Both the position numbers and the translations under genes were made by a program. The notes under the pieces were generated by a model that was not told the DNA's origin, ran no database searches, and worked only from the letters and a program-made list of their open reading frames with translations. Of a DNA stretch of 64,000 bases, positions 17,502 through 24,909 are shown piece by piece (the stretch's first letter is position 1; every line of letters starts with the position of its first letter). The DNA is taken from assembly GCA_951812335.1 (NCBI GenBank), contig OX638293.1, positions 2,459,175 through 2,523,174 of the forward strand, read 5' to 3'. The stretch is from Rhodothermales bacterium (GTDB lineage Bacteria > Bacteroidota > Rhodothermia > Rhodothermales > VXPQ01).

Positions 17502-18284
17502 TCAATACGAATAAATCACGCTTGCGCTCCAGAGAAAATCGTCACCCGAGATTTCGGTGTGCAAGGATTTGTTGATCATCGCCGACAGGGAAAACGGAAG
17601 ACCTCTTTTCGCCAATACGGCGTGCGAAGAAAAATACGTCCCGCTCTCATCGTCTACCATATCGTCCATATCCTCTATTCCCAGATAGTAGACTTGCGAG
17701 TTTAGCGAAACGGTCCATCCGTCGAACACGTCGATATTCGATAATGCGGTATTGAAGACGATAAAATTCAGGTTGCGCAAGGTGGTTTTTTCTATACCGC
17801 GCGCATACAGAACCAGCAGCCCTACACTCAGATTTTTCGTAAGGGAATATTCGGGCAGGACCTGCCCGCCTACGAATCTGCGGGCTATGATGGCGTCCCG
17901 AGGGACCTTATCTTCGTCTTCCGTTTCCGTGACGGTCGATGTGACGAAGTTAAGGACGGAGTTGAGGGCGACTCGAAGCCTGAACTTGTCGGTTTGCATC
18001 ATTCGGTATTGCCACCGGAACACAAAATCCCAGGGTCTCCCTGTCGTGGCAAACCGAAGTTCCGGCTCGAACGTAAATTTCCCCTTTCCGATTCTCGTGT
18101 ACGATTGTATGGCGGGCTTACCGAGGGTAAAGTTGGGTATTTGCGAAACGCCTTTGTTGGTAATGCCGATCGTCCCCTCGAAGGCTTTCCGCTCCTGCTC
18201 GACCTCTTGAGCAAGCGCAAAGCGGGCAGGCAGGATGAACGAAAGGAACAGGATCGCGCCTGCGATCGGATAGGTCGTTTTCAT
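17502..18284 (-). CDS. Putative outer-membrane beta-barrel protein
   Basis: The start at 18284 gives 260 residues beginning MKTTYPIAGAILFLSFILPA with cleavage near ALAQ. The mature part alternates polar and hydrophobic residues (FTFEPELRFATTGRPWDFVF, VSLNSQVYYLG) and ends SFLWSAS-type DDFLWSASVIYSY with an aromatic last residue, as in outer-membrane barrels. I do not recognise a named family. It is notable for two things: its leader is present three times in tandem (18286-18462), and a diverged copy of its last 33 or so codons survives at 19652-19763 on the other side of the toxin-antitoxin pair. Confidence 0.65.
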   Translation of the reverse strand: MKTTYPIAGAILFLSFILPARFALAQEVEQERKAFEGTIGITNKGVSQIPNFTLGKPAIQSYTRIGKGKFTFEPELRFATTGRPWDFVFRWQYRMMQTDKFRLRVALNSVLNFVTSTVTETEDEDKVPRDAIIARRFVGGQVLPEYSLTKNLSVGLLVLYARGIEKTTLRNLNFIVFNTALSNIDVFDGWTVSLNSQVYYLGIEDMDDMVDDESGTYFSSHAVLAKRGLPFSLSAMINKSLHTEISGDDFLWSASVIYSY

Positions 18285-18285
18285 A

Positions 18286-18462
18286 GTGCTTGTCAATGGA
18301 CGATCCTTGCCTCAGGCTGCAAGCCCGCCTGCTTGATTTTTATGGTGCTTGTCAACGGACGATCCTTACATCAGGCTGTAAGTCCGCCTGCTTGATTTTT
18401 ATGGTGCTTGTCAACGAACGATCCTTACATCAGGCTGTAAGTCCGCCTGCTTGATTTTTATG
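18286..18462 (-). repeat. Three tandem 59-bp leader repeats carrying an 18-bp palindrome each
   Basis: Copies begin at 18286, 18345 and 18404 on the plus strand and follow each other without spacers. Read on the minus strand, each copy ends with the bases just before the barrel start codon (gacaagcaccata versus gacaagcactatg at the gene), so the array looks like a triplicated 5-prime leader in which only the last copy keeps ATG. Each copy has CTTACA-N6-TGTAAG; in the gene-proximal copy the arms read CTTGC and GCAAG, a compensated A-T to G-C change. This suggests an operator or RNA hairpin under selection. Each copy also has TTGACA shortly before the start-like site. Confidence 0.85.
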
Positions 18463-18861
18463 GTTTTTCCCGGTTGTCGCCGCCCTGACCGGGTACCGGA
18501 TAGGCTGCAACAACATGTCGCTCTCCAACCGGAAACGCAAACGGCCCTTCGGCCCGCTGCGATCCGCGACGAAGAACGGTTGCAGAAAGCCGAAGGAGCA
18601 CATTCCGTAAAGATAGGCAACCGGGACCGGCTTTCCAGTTTAGAGCACAAGCCCCTTATGTTATGAGTAATCTGGTTATTCGACGCATTTATTACGTTGA
18701 ATAATTATGTGACTTTTTTATGCATGAGCAGCGCTACTATTCGACGCATTTTTTGCGGTGAATGACTGCGTAAGCCCCTTGTACATGGGCGACACATCAT
18801 CTTGCAGTGCCGGAAGCACGCCGAACGCTTGCGGATGCTGTGCCCCGGTTGAAACAGTTCA
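18463..18861. other. Non-coding stretch with two related hairpins
   Basis: No convincing gene is visible here. Two similar imperfect palindromes occur at 18676-18704 (arms TTATTCGACG and CGTTGAATAA) and 18738-18764 (starts TATTCGACGCATTTTTTGCG). They share the first 13-15 bases and lie about 62 bp apart. The rest shows no clear structure. Confidence 0.5.
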
Positions 18862-18910
18862 GGATACTCTGATCAAAACCGGTTCGCCCAAAAACGAGGG
18901 CGAACCGGTT
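18862..18910 (+). repeat. Dispersed palindromic element, half copy with private hairpin (copy E1)
   Basis: The sequence starts GGATACTCTGATCAAAACC, the shared end of the element family found at seven other places in this window. It runs directly into a perfect 13-bp stem (AACCGGTTCGCCC at 18877-18889 and its reverse complement at 18898-18910, loop of 8). It lies 66 bp upstream of the antitoxin start. An inverted copy of the same end occurs at 19892-19914, beyond the toxin gene. Confidence 0.75.
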
Positions 18911-18975
18911 GGAACAATTGTTTATTCTTTTCGTGATTGCATGAAATCATTTTTATCCGAATGAACGAGGATCTT

Positions 18976-19230
18976 ATGGCCAGTATCACCATTCGCAATC
19001 TCTCCGCAGAGTCGAAGGAACGACTCCGGCGCACAGCCAGAAAACGGGGTTGTAGCCTTGAAGCGTTGGTCCGGTCTATTCTGGACGACGCCGCCAGAGA
19101 CGCTACCCACGATACGGCAGCGGCCTCCGGATTTCCGTTCGATCTCATTTCGATGGTCGAGCCCGGCGAAGACATCGAACCGTTTCTGGAAGATCACGAC
19201 CACCCGCAAGCGCCTCTGAACCTGCAATGA
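18976..19230 (+). CDS. FitA/VapB-like ribbon-helix-helix antitoxin
   Basis: The start at 18976 gives 84 residues, MASITIRNLSAESKERLRRT, the classical N-terminal Arc/FitA ribbon-helix-helix (residues 1-45). A weak GAGG site lies seven bases upstream; an ATG at 18961 is an alternative. The acidic tail (VEPGEDIEPFLEDHDH) would bind the toxin. Such antitoxins neutralise a PIN ribonuclease and repress their own promoter as a complex. The stop codon overlaps the toxin start in ATGA. The gene lies inside a segment bounded by inverted copies of the palindromic element. Confidence 0.88.
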   Translation: MASITIRNLSAESKERLRRTARKRGCSLEALVRSILDDAARDATHDTAAASGFPFDLISMVEPGEDIEPFLEDHDHPQAPLNLQ

Positions 19231-19637
19231 TCCTGCTGGACACAAATGTATTGTCCGAGCTGACCAAGCCAACGCCTTCAGCTCATGTGGTCGCCTGGCT
19301 CAACGACAACGAACCCATACTGGCGCTGTCGGCCGTCACGCTCGCCGAGTTGCGTTACGGGATAGCGCGGCTCCCCGATGGCAAGCGAAAGTCGAGCCTG
19401 ATCCGTTTCTGGAACATGACCAGAGATCGTTTCAAAGGAAGAACCTTACCCTTCGACGAACGCACAGCCGAAATCTACGGCGATATCGTAGCCGAAGCCG
19501 AAAAGCAAGGACGGCGACTGAATGTTGCCGATGCGCAAATTGCGGCAATTGCTCTCGCGCACCGTATGTCCGTGGCGACGCGGAACACAGGGGATTTCGA
19601 GAATACGGGCGTGACGGAAATCAATCCCTGGACGTGA
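19227..19637 (+). CDS. VapC/FitB-like PIN-domain toxin
   Basis: The 136-residue product fits the usual PIN toxin length. The acidic active-site residues are present: D5 in LLDTNVLSE, E41 in TLAELRYG, D102 in NVADAQIAA and D123 in NTGDFENTG. These coordinate Mg2+ for RNA cleavage. The closing motif GVTEINPW is typical of the FitB branch. It starts inside the antitoxin stop codon, so translation is coupled. Chromosomal pairs of this type are often carried on mobile or unstable segments, consistent with the surroundings. Confidence 0.92.
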   Translation: MILLDTNVLSELTKPTPSAHVVAWLNDNEPILALSAVTLAELRYGIARLPDGKRKSSLIRFWNMTRDRFKGRTLPFDERTAEIYGDIVAEAEKQGRRLNVADAQIAAIALAHRMSVATRNTGDFENTGVTEINPWT

Positions 19638-19651
19638 TTTCATCCTCTCCT

Positions 19652-19763
19652 CAATACGAATAAATCATACTTGCGCTCCAGAGAAAACTGTCACCGGGAA
19701 GATCGGTCCGAAAAGCCTTGTTCATCATAGCCGACAGGGAAAGCGGAAAACCGAAGTTGCACA
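19652..19763 (-). pseudogene. 3-prime remnant of a paralogue of the 17502-18284 barrel gene
   Basis: On the minus strand this piece ends ...GFPLSLSAMMNKAF, RTDLPGDSFLWSASMIYSY and a stop. It matches the C-terminus of the intact barrel protein (GLPFSLSAMINK..., ISGDDFLWSASVIYSY) and its DNA is roughly 75-80 percent identical by eye over about 110 bp. No start or upstream coding part remains; homology stops where the palindromic element copy E2 begins. It is either the scar of a paralogue or a duplicated gene tail created when the toxin-antitoxin segment entered. Confidence 0.75.
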
Positions 19764-19914
19764 GCCAGCGTGCCCCTCTCTGCCTCCCGAAGGGCGCTTC
19801 ACGCCCGCCGACGCCCCGAATCTGCGGTGTTTTCCACTAATTTCAATGATGTAAAATCTTTTACGCACGAGCGTGAAGCGCTGGTCAAAGTGGATTTGAT
19901 CAGAGTATCCTTAA
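19764..19914 (-). repeat. Dispersed palindromic element, long half copy (E2)
   Basis: Read on the minus strand it begins TTAAGGATACTCTGATCAAA at 19914 and continues with the same interior as the copy at 57129 for about 150 nt, through gcgcccttcgggag and gagaggggcacgctggc. The distal inverted end is missing; the sequence goes over into the barrel remnant. In the interior mini-hairpin the arms read GTG and CAC where other copies have GCG and CGC. Confidence 0.8.
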
Positions 19915-20244
19915 AATCTGGAATACAAACTGCGCCAATACGCCGGCAATAACCCCAAAGCCCAACCCCATTATCCAGCGAAGAAGGACATTGTTTTGCT
20001 CCATCATGTCGGCCCGGAGTTCGCCTATCTCAGCGCGTACGGAACCTACCTCAGCTCGTACGGAACCTACCTCGGCTCGTACGGAACCTATCTCGGCTCG
20101 TACGGAACCTATCTCGGCTCGTACGAAATCTTCCGAGGCCGAGCCCCCCTGCCCGTTACGAATAGCTTTCGCTATCGCTTCGGCCGGGCGCTGTCCGAGG
20201 CCCGCATTCACAAGAGCGTGGGCGATGGCAAGGGTGTCGATCAT
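19900..20244 (-). CDS. DUF1640-like coiled-coil protein with C-terminal membrane helix
   Basis: The 114-residue product has an N-terminal helical part MIDTLAIAHALVNAGLGQRP, a coiled coil made of five VRAEIGS/VRAEVGS heptads (about residues 42-76), and a membrane anchor (LLRWIMGLGFGVIAGVLAQF). This is the layout of DUF1640-type proteins, often found on phages and mobile segments. The last codons AGG ATA CTC TGA are the end of palindromic element E2, so the element supplies residues RIL and the stop. A related protein appears split into two small frames at 59887-60108 and 60142-60291. The function is unknown. Confidence 0.75.
   Translation of the reverse strand: MIDTLAIAHALVNAGLGQRPAEAIAKAIRNGQGGSASEDFVRAEIGSVRAEIGSVRAEVGSVRAEVGSVRAEIGELRADMMEQNNVLLRWIMGLGFGVIAGVLAQFVFQILRIL
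20024..20128 (-). repeat. Five 21-bp tandem repeats inside the coiled-coil gene
   Basis: The unit is close to cctatctcggctcgtacgga plus one base and occurs five times in register with the reading frame. It encodes the heptad VRAEIGS or VRAEVGS. Copies differ at only one to three positions, so the array is recent or homogenised and could change length without a frameshift. Confidence 0.92.
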
Positions 20245-20259
20245 GGCTTTCGGAAAGGT

Positions 20260-20304
20260 TTAAGAATACGCTGACCAAAATCGCTTCGCTCAGGGTATCC
20301 TTAA
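20260..20304. repeat. Dispersed palindromic element, short form (E3)
   Basis: TTAAGAATACGCTGA at the left and TCAGGGTATCCTTAA at the right are inverted copies with 13 of 15 matches. The loop reads ccaaaatcgcttcgc, the same loop start as in the long copies. It ends 16 bp before the start codon of the coiled-coil gene on the minus strand. Confidence 0.75.
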
Positions 20305-20548
20305 GAATTAATATGCCGTTTTCGGCGTTCTGTTTCAAGTGCACCCGAATGGTTTCCATAGAAAGGCCAACATGGAAAAAGCGCCTTGCAAAGCCCCCCA
20401 TCCGAGCGATCTTTCTCTGGCGGCCTCCCTTGTTGCATGCTGGCCCGGTTCTGCGCACATAGACACATAACCCGCCAAAACATAACCCTGCTCGCCAGCG
20501 GGCGACGGGTGCGCCAAAACCCGAATTTTTTCCTACATTAATTTTTAC

Positions 20549-20566
20549 GGATACTCCGATCAAAAC
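20549..20566 (+). repeat. Dispersed palindromic element, isolated end (E4)
   Basis: GGATACTCCGATCAAAAC matches the shared element end with one change. It stops 13 bp before the start codon of the TIM-barrel gene at 20580, so it is in the leader or promoter of that gene. No inverted partner is nearby. Confidence 0.65.
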
Positions 20567-20579
20567 ACTCGATACCACC

Positions 20580-21545
20580 ATGAATCGCCGCACTTTTATG
20601 TATCGCATGGGGGGCGCCGCCGTCGGCGGCCTGACGCTGAGTAGCCTGGGCTTTCCGGCGAAAAGCATGGGCCGCGCATTCGCGGGCGCATCCGACGTGC
20701 AAATAGGAGCTATTTCCTACAGCTTTCGTCAGATTCCCTCCAGCGCCGAGGAAATCCTTAGCTATATGGTTGAACTCGGTCTTAATTCGGTCGAGCTCAT
20801 AGGCAGCCCGGCGGAGGAGTTCGCCGGGGGGCCGGCAGCGCCGCCTTTTCCCCGCAACTGGAGGGAGTTGAGCGAGGACGAGCGCGCCGAACTTAGAGCC
20901 GAACGGGAAGCGGCGGACAAAGAGGCTACCGAATGGCGCGTGTCGGTTCCTATGGACAAGTTCGAAGCCCTCGGCAAGATGTATCGCGACGCCGGGGTCC
21001 ATATCGACATCCTCAAACTGGGCAATCCGGGGTGGTCCGACGGAGAGATCGACTACGCCTTCCGGGCGGCCCGGGCGATGGGCGCGCGCGGCATCTCGTT
21101 CGAAATATCGAATGAAGCCGGCGAGCGGATGGGGCCGTTCGCCACGAAGCACGAACTGGTCACGGGCATGCATAACCATACCCAGGTGGCCGATGAGGAT
21201 TTCAGTTTCGACATCCCGCTCTCCTACTCGCCTTACAACATGCTCAATCTCGACATCGGGCACTACGTGGCGGGGCTGGGTACCTCTCCCATCCCGGTAA
21301 TACAAAAGTACCACGACCGGATTACGCACCTGCATCTGAAGGATCGGAAAAACCCGGAAAACGGCGCCGAGAACGTGCCCTGGGGCGAGGGCGACACGCC
21401 GATCGGCGAGGTGCTCCGGTTGCTTCGGGACGAAGCGTATCCGATCCCGGCAATGATCGAACTGGAATATCCGATTCCGGAAGGCTCGACGGTGATGGAG
21501 GAAATGAAGAAGTGCGTGGACTACTGCAAGGAGGCGCTTTCCTGA
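20580..21545 (+). CDS. Tat-exported sugar phosphate isomerase/epimerase-family TIM-barrel protein
   Basis: The 321-residue product starts MNRRTFMYRMGGAAVGGLTL, a twin-arginine signal with cleavage near GASD. Barrel motifs are IGAISYSFRQIP, LNSVELIGSPAEEFAG, VHIDILKLGNPGW, GISFEIS, LVTGMHNHTQ, NMLNLDIGHYVAG, ITHLHLKDRKN and AMIELEYPIPEG. Metal-type residues (E in VELIG, H in MHNH, D and H in LDIGHY, H in LHLKD, E in IELEY) are present. It stands first in a plus-strand run with the GH3 gene 53 bp downstream. Exported relatives act on oxidised sugars; a role in keto-glycoside processing with the GMC oxidoreductase at 25309 is inferred. Confidence 0.88.
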   Translation: MNRRTFMYRMGGAAVGGLTLSSLGFPAKSMGRAFAGASDVQIGAISYSFRQIPSSAEEILSYMVELGLNSVELIGSPAEEFAGGPAAPPFPRNWRELSEDERAELRAEREAADKEATEWRVSVPMDKFEALGKMYRDAGVHIDILKLGNPGWSDGEIDYAFRAARAMGARGISFEISNEAGERMGPFATKHELVTGMHNHTQVADEDFSFDIPLSYSPYNMLNLDIGHYVAGLGTSPIPVIQKYHDRITHLHLKDRKNPENGAENVPWGEGDTPIGEVLRLLRDEAYPIPAMIELEYPIPEGSTVMEEMKKCVDYCKEALS

Positions 21546-21598
21546 AAGGCTTAGGACCGAGTTTCGGAATGGCAAAGACTATTACGGAGGCGTCAGCC

Positions 21599-23974
21599 AT
21601 GAAGAACCGCCCATCGCATCGTTCTTTTGCATACGTATTTCCGGTGGTCGCAGCGCTCATCGTACTCAACGGCTGTTTCACCAACGCGCCCCGATGGAGC
21701 GAGACAGCGTCCGGAACGATCAAAACCGTAACCAACAGGGGAGGACAGACCCTGGGGTATGCTGCCACATCAGGCGTTGGCCTGCTCACCGTCGATGGGT
21801 TCGCGTTCAAGGACCTGAACAAAAGCGGGGCGCTGGATCCGTACGAAGACTGGCGCCTCCCCGCCGACGTTCGGGCAAAAGACCTGGCCTCCAGGATGTC
21901 TGTCGATCAGATCGCCGGCCTGATGCTCTACAGCGCCCACCAGGCCATCCCTTCGACAGGGAGACGGGGTAGCGTCCCTACCTATAACGGAAAGCCGTTT
22001 GCCGGGAACGAGGCCAACGCCTGGGACCTCTCCGATGCCCAGAAGAACTTTCTGACCCAAGACAATCTGAGGCACGTGCTGATCACATCGGTGGAAAGCC
22101 CCGAGGTGGCGGCGCGCTGGAATAACAACATGCAGGCGTTGGTCGAAGGGGTCGGGTTGGGCATTCCGGCCAATAACAGTTCCGACCCGCGCCATCGCAC
22201 GCGGGCCGACGCCGGATTCAATGCCGGTTCCGGAGGAGACATCTCCATGTGGCCCGGCCTTATCGGCCTTGCAGCGACCTTCGACCCCGGCCTCGTGCAG
22301 CAGTTCGGCGAAATCGCTTCGAAAGAATATCGCGCGCTCGGCATCGCAACGACCCTGTCCCCCCAGATCGATCTGGCCACCGAGCCCCGCTGGTATCGCC
22401 TTAACGGCGCCTTCGGAGAAAATCCGAAGCTTTCCACCGACATGGCACGGGCCTACATCGACGGTTTTCAATCTTCCCCCGGCGAAGCCGAAATTGCCGA
22501 CGGCTGGGGCTACGAAAGCGTCAACGCGATGGTCAAGCACTGGCCGGGCGGGGGTTCGGGCGAAGGCGGCCGCGATGCGCACTACGGATACGGCAAATAC
22601 GCCGTGTATCCCGGGGGCAACTTCGATCTCCACATGACTCCTTTCACAGAGGGCGCTTTCAAGCTGGAAAGCGAGACGGGTATGGCGGCGGCGGTCATGC
22701 CGTACTACACCGTCTCTTTCAAACAGGACAACGCGTATGGCGAAAATGTGGGTAATTCCTACAGCACATACATCATCAACGATTTGCTCCGGGAGAAATA
22801 CGGCTACGACGGCGTAGTGTGCACCGATTGGGGCGTTACGCGCGATTATACGGCCCTGGATGGATACGGCGCCGCACCCTGGGGCGTGGAAGGGCTGTCC
22901 GAAGCCGAACGGCATTACAAAGCCCTGCTCGTAGGCATCGATCAATTCGGCGGCAACAACGATTCCGGCCCGGTTATCGAGGCCTATGAACTGGGCGTGC
23001 AGGAACACGGCGAAGCGTTCATGCGCGTGCGTTTCGAGGCGTCCGCCGTGCGGCTGCTGAAAAACATCTTCCGCACCGGCCTGTTCGAAAACCCCTACCT
23101 GGACATCGGGCAGACCAACGCTACAGTCGGCAACGCCACGTATATGGCCGCCGGGTACGGAGCGCAACGCAAGTCCCTGGTGCTCCTGAAGAACCGGGAC
23201 AGTGTCCTGCCGCTAAAACAAAACGCAACGGTATACATCCCCCGGCGCTATGTGCCGGAACGCCAAAACCCTTTCCGTGGCAGCGTCACGCCTGCGACGT
23301 ACGAGGATCCGCTTAACCTGGACATTGCAGGAGCGTATTTCGACGTAACCGACGACCCGGACGCAGCGGACGCAGCCCTCGTCGTCATCGCAAGCCCGAC
23401 ATCTACAAGGGGGTATGACAAAGCGGACGCAGAGGCGGGCGGCAACGGGTACGTTCCCATCAGTCTTCAGTACGAACCCTACACGGCTACGCACGCCCGC
23501 GCCGAAAGCATCGCCGGCGGGGATCCGCTGGAAACCTTCACGAACCGTACGTACAAGGGCAAAACGGTCACCCCCTCGAATGCGACCGACCTGCAAGCGA
23601 TCCGCGATGCCCGTGAAAAAATGAACGGGAAGCCCGTCATCGTCGTGCTCGATATGTCGGTCCCAACCGTGGTATCGGAATTCGAGCCGAGCGCCGACGC
23701 CATCCTCGTCAGTTTCGGCGTACAGGATCAGGCAATCCTCGACATCCTGACCGGCGAAGCGGAGCCTTCGGGCCTGATGCCCTTCCAAATGCCGGCGGAT
23801 ATGCAAACCGTCGAGGAACAGTACGAGGACACGCCGCACGACATGCGCCCCTATGTCGATGCCCAGGGAAACGCCTACGATTTCGCTTTCGGACTCAACT
23901 GGAGCGGAATTATCGAAGACGCCCGGACCGCAACGTACGGAAGGAAACAAGCATTGCCTGAACCCGGCCTGTAA
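21599..23974 (+). CDS. Glycoside hydrolase family 3 lipoprotein
   Basis: The start at 21599 is set by a GGAGG site eight bases upstream and gives 791 residues. The signal peptide ends in a lipobox LNGC (Cys26). Residues about 90-420 are the GH3 N-terminal TIM barrel, with KHWPGGGSGEGGRD and the nucleophile region YDGVVCTDWG (Asp410). The C-terminal GH3 alpha/beta domain starts near KSLVLLKNRDSVLPL. The N-terminus also carries a loop D-x-N-x-S-G-x-L-D-x-Y-E-D (about residues 72-84), an EF-hand-like calcium loop. GH3 enzymes release beta-linked glucose, xylose or similar units. Location on the periplasmic face or surface is predicted. It follows the Tat TIM-barrel gene and probably shares its transcript. 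Confidence 0.93.
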   Translation: MKNRPSHRSFAYVFPVVAALIVLNGCFTNAPRWSETASGTIKTVTNRGGQTLGYAATSGVGLLTVDGFAFKDLNKSGALDPYEDWRLPADVRAKDLASRMSVDQIAGLMLYSAHQAIPSTGRRGSVPTYNGKPFAGNEANAWDLSDAQKNFLTQDNLRHVLITSVESPEVAARWNNNMQALVEGVGLGIPANNSSDPRHRTRADAGFNAGSGGDISMWPGLIGLAATFDPGLVQQFGEIASKEYRALGIATTLSPQIDLATEPRWYRLNGAFGENPKLSTDMARAYIDGFQSSPGEAEIADGWGYESVNAMVKHWPGGGSGEGGRDAHYGYGKYAVYPGGNFDLHMTPFTEGAFKLESETGMAAAVMPYYTVSFKQDNAYGENVGNSYSTYIINDLLREKYGYDGVVCTDWGVTRDYTALDGYGAAPWGVEGLSEAERHYKALLVGIDQFGGNNDSGPVIEAYELGVQEHGEAFMRVRFEASAVRLLKNIFRTGLFENPYLDIGQTNATVGNATYMAAGYGAQRKSLVLLKNRDSVLPLKQNATVYIPRRYVPERQNPFRGSVTPATYEDPLNLDIAGAYFDVTDDPDAADAALVVIASPTSTRGYDKADAEAGGNGYVPISLQYEPYTATHARAESIAGGDPLETFTNRTYKGKTVTPSNATDLQAIRDAREKMNGKPVIVVLDMSVPTVVSEFEPSADAILVSFGVQDQAILDILTGEAEPSGLMPFQMPADMQTVEEQYEDTPHDMRPYVDAQGNAYDFAFGLNWSGIIEDARTATYGRKQALPEPGL

Positions 23975-24082
23975 CTTGTATACATCGGCAGAGCACGGAA
24001 CATCGCAGATCCGATCGGAAAGCGCCAATGCCTGATCACAGGCGTGTGAAGCACAGGATCGCGCTGCGGTCGAGAAGATTAT

Positions 24083-24859
24083 ATGGCTAAGATATCTCGC
24101 AAGGTATGGCTCGGCGGCGTGTGGTTAAGCCTGCTCCCGCTTATCGCAACGGCGCAAATCACGGAGCCGCTCCATATTGAGAGCGGTCTGCTTACCGGTA
24201 TGCCCGGTTCCGACCCGACCGTCCGGGTATACAAAGGCATCCCGTACGCCGCGCCGCCCGTCGGCGCGCTGCGCTGGCATGCTCCACAACCGCCTCCTTC
24301 ATGGGAAGGAGGTCGCGAGGCAGACACATTCGGTCCCGGTTGCATGCAACATGTAGCGGGGTCACGGCCGCCGTGGACCGAAGAGTTCATGCACCAGGGT
24401 AGCGTTAGCGAGGACTGCCTGTATCTCAACGTCTGGACCACAGCGAAGGACGCCAACGAGAAGCGCGATCTGGCCGCCGTGGCTATAGAGCAGTTAGCTG
24501 CGGAACGCGCGCAGACGGCGAAAACAGACCTCTACCTGTATTATTTTGAGCGGGGCATACCCTGGCCGGAGCGCCCGGAGTTCGGGGCGTTCCACACCGC
24601 CGAAGTGCCGTACTTCTTCAACAACCTCGAGATGCTGGACCGCCCCTGGGAATCCCTGGATCGGCGCCTTGCCGACACGATGTCGTCGTACTGGGTCCAT
24701 TTTGCAACCCACGGAAATCCGAACGGCGCAGAGTTACCCGAGTGGCCGGCCTGTAACGGGCAGGACGTGCTCTTCATGTGCTTGGGCGAGCGGATTGCGC
24801 CCGATGCAATGGCGGATCGAGCCGTGCGCGATTTTTTTGAAGCGTATCTGGCAGAGTAA
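24083..24859 (+). CDS. Type-B carboxylesterase with internal deletion (probably inactive)
   Basis: The 258-residue frame starts with a signal peptide (MAKISRKVWLGGVWLSLLPL, cleavage near ATAQ). Residues 30-120 match the carboxylesterase type B N-terminus (VRVYKGIPYAAPPVGALRWH, then SEDCLYLNVW). It then jumps, at about residue 121-128, to the family C-terminus: YLYYFERGIP..., GAFHTAEVPYFFNNLE, LADTMSSYWVHFATHGNPNG. Normal enzymes have about 500-550 residues. The missing centre holds the nucleophile elbow GESAGG and the acidic triad residue; only the His region (FHTAE) remains. The frame stays open across the junction, so this is an in-frame loss of roughly 250 residues. Hydrolase activity is unlikely unless it has been repurposed. 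Confidence 0.85.
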   Translation: MAKISRKVWLGGVWLSLLPLIATAQITEPLHIESGLLTGMPGSDPTVRVYKGIPYAAPPVGALRWHAPQPPPSWEGGREADTFGPGCMQHVAGSRPPWTEEFMHQGSVSEDCLYLNVWTTAKDANEKRDLAAVAIEQLAAERAQTAKTDLYLYYFERGIPWPERPEFGAFHTAEVPYFFNNLEMLDRPWESLDRRLADTMSSYWVHFATHGNPNGAELPEWPACNGQDVLFMCLGERIAPDAMADRAVRDFFEAYLAE

Positions 24860-24909
24860 CTGGCGCCCTGAGCGTATTCTTCCCATATCTGAAAACCTGC
24901 GGACAAACG

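Larger units (their letters stand above)
20245..20579. other. Intergenic region with two palindromic element copies
   Basis: It separates the minus-strand coiled-coil gene from the plus-strand TIM-barrel gene. Copy E3 lies at 20260-20304 and copy E4 at 20549-20566; the remainder (about 20310-20540) has no open frame or RNA that I recognise. AT-rich sequence at 20521-20547 before E4 may be part of the promoter for the gene at 20580. Confidence 0.5.

Noticed and set aside
18286..18462. Tandem repeats considered as a CRISPR array
   Set aside because: The three copies are contiguous with no unique spacers, and no cas gene is nearby.
18877..18910. 13-bp hairpin considered as a terminator
   Set aside because: There is no T-tract directly after the stem and no gene ends just before it; it belongs to the palindromic element copy.
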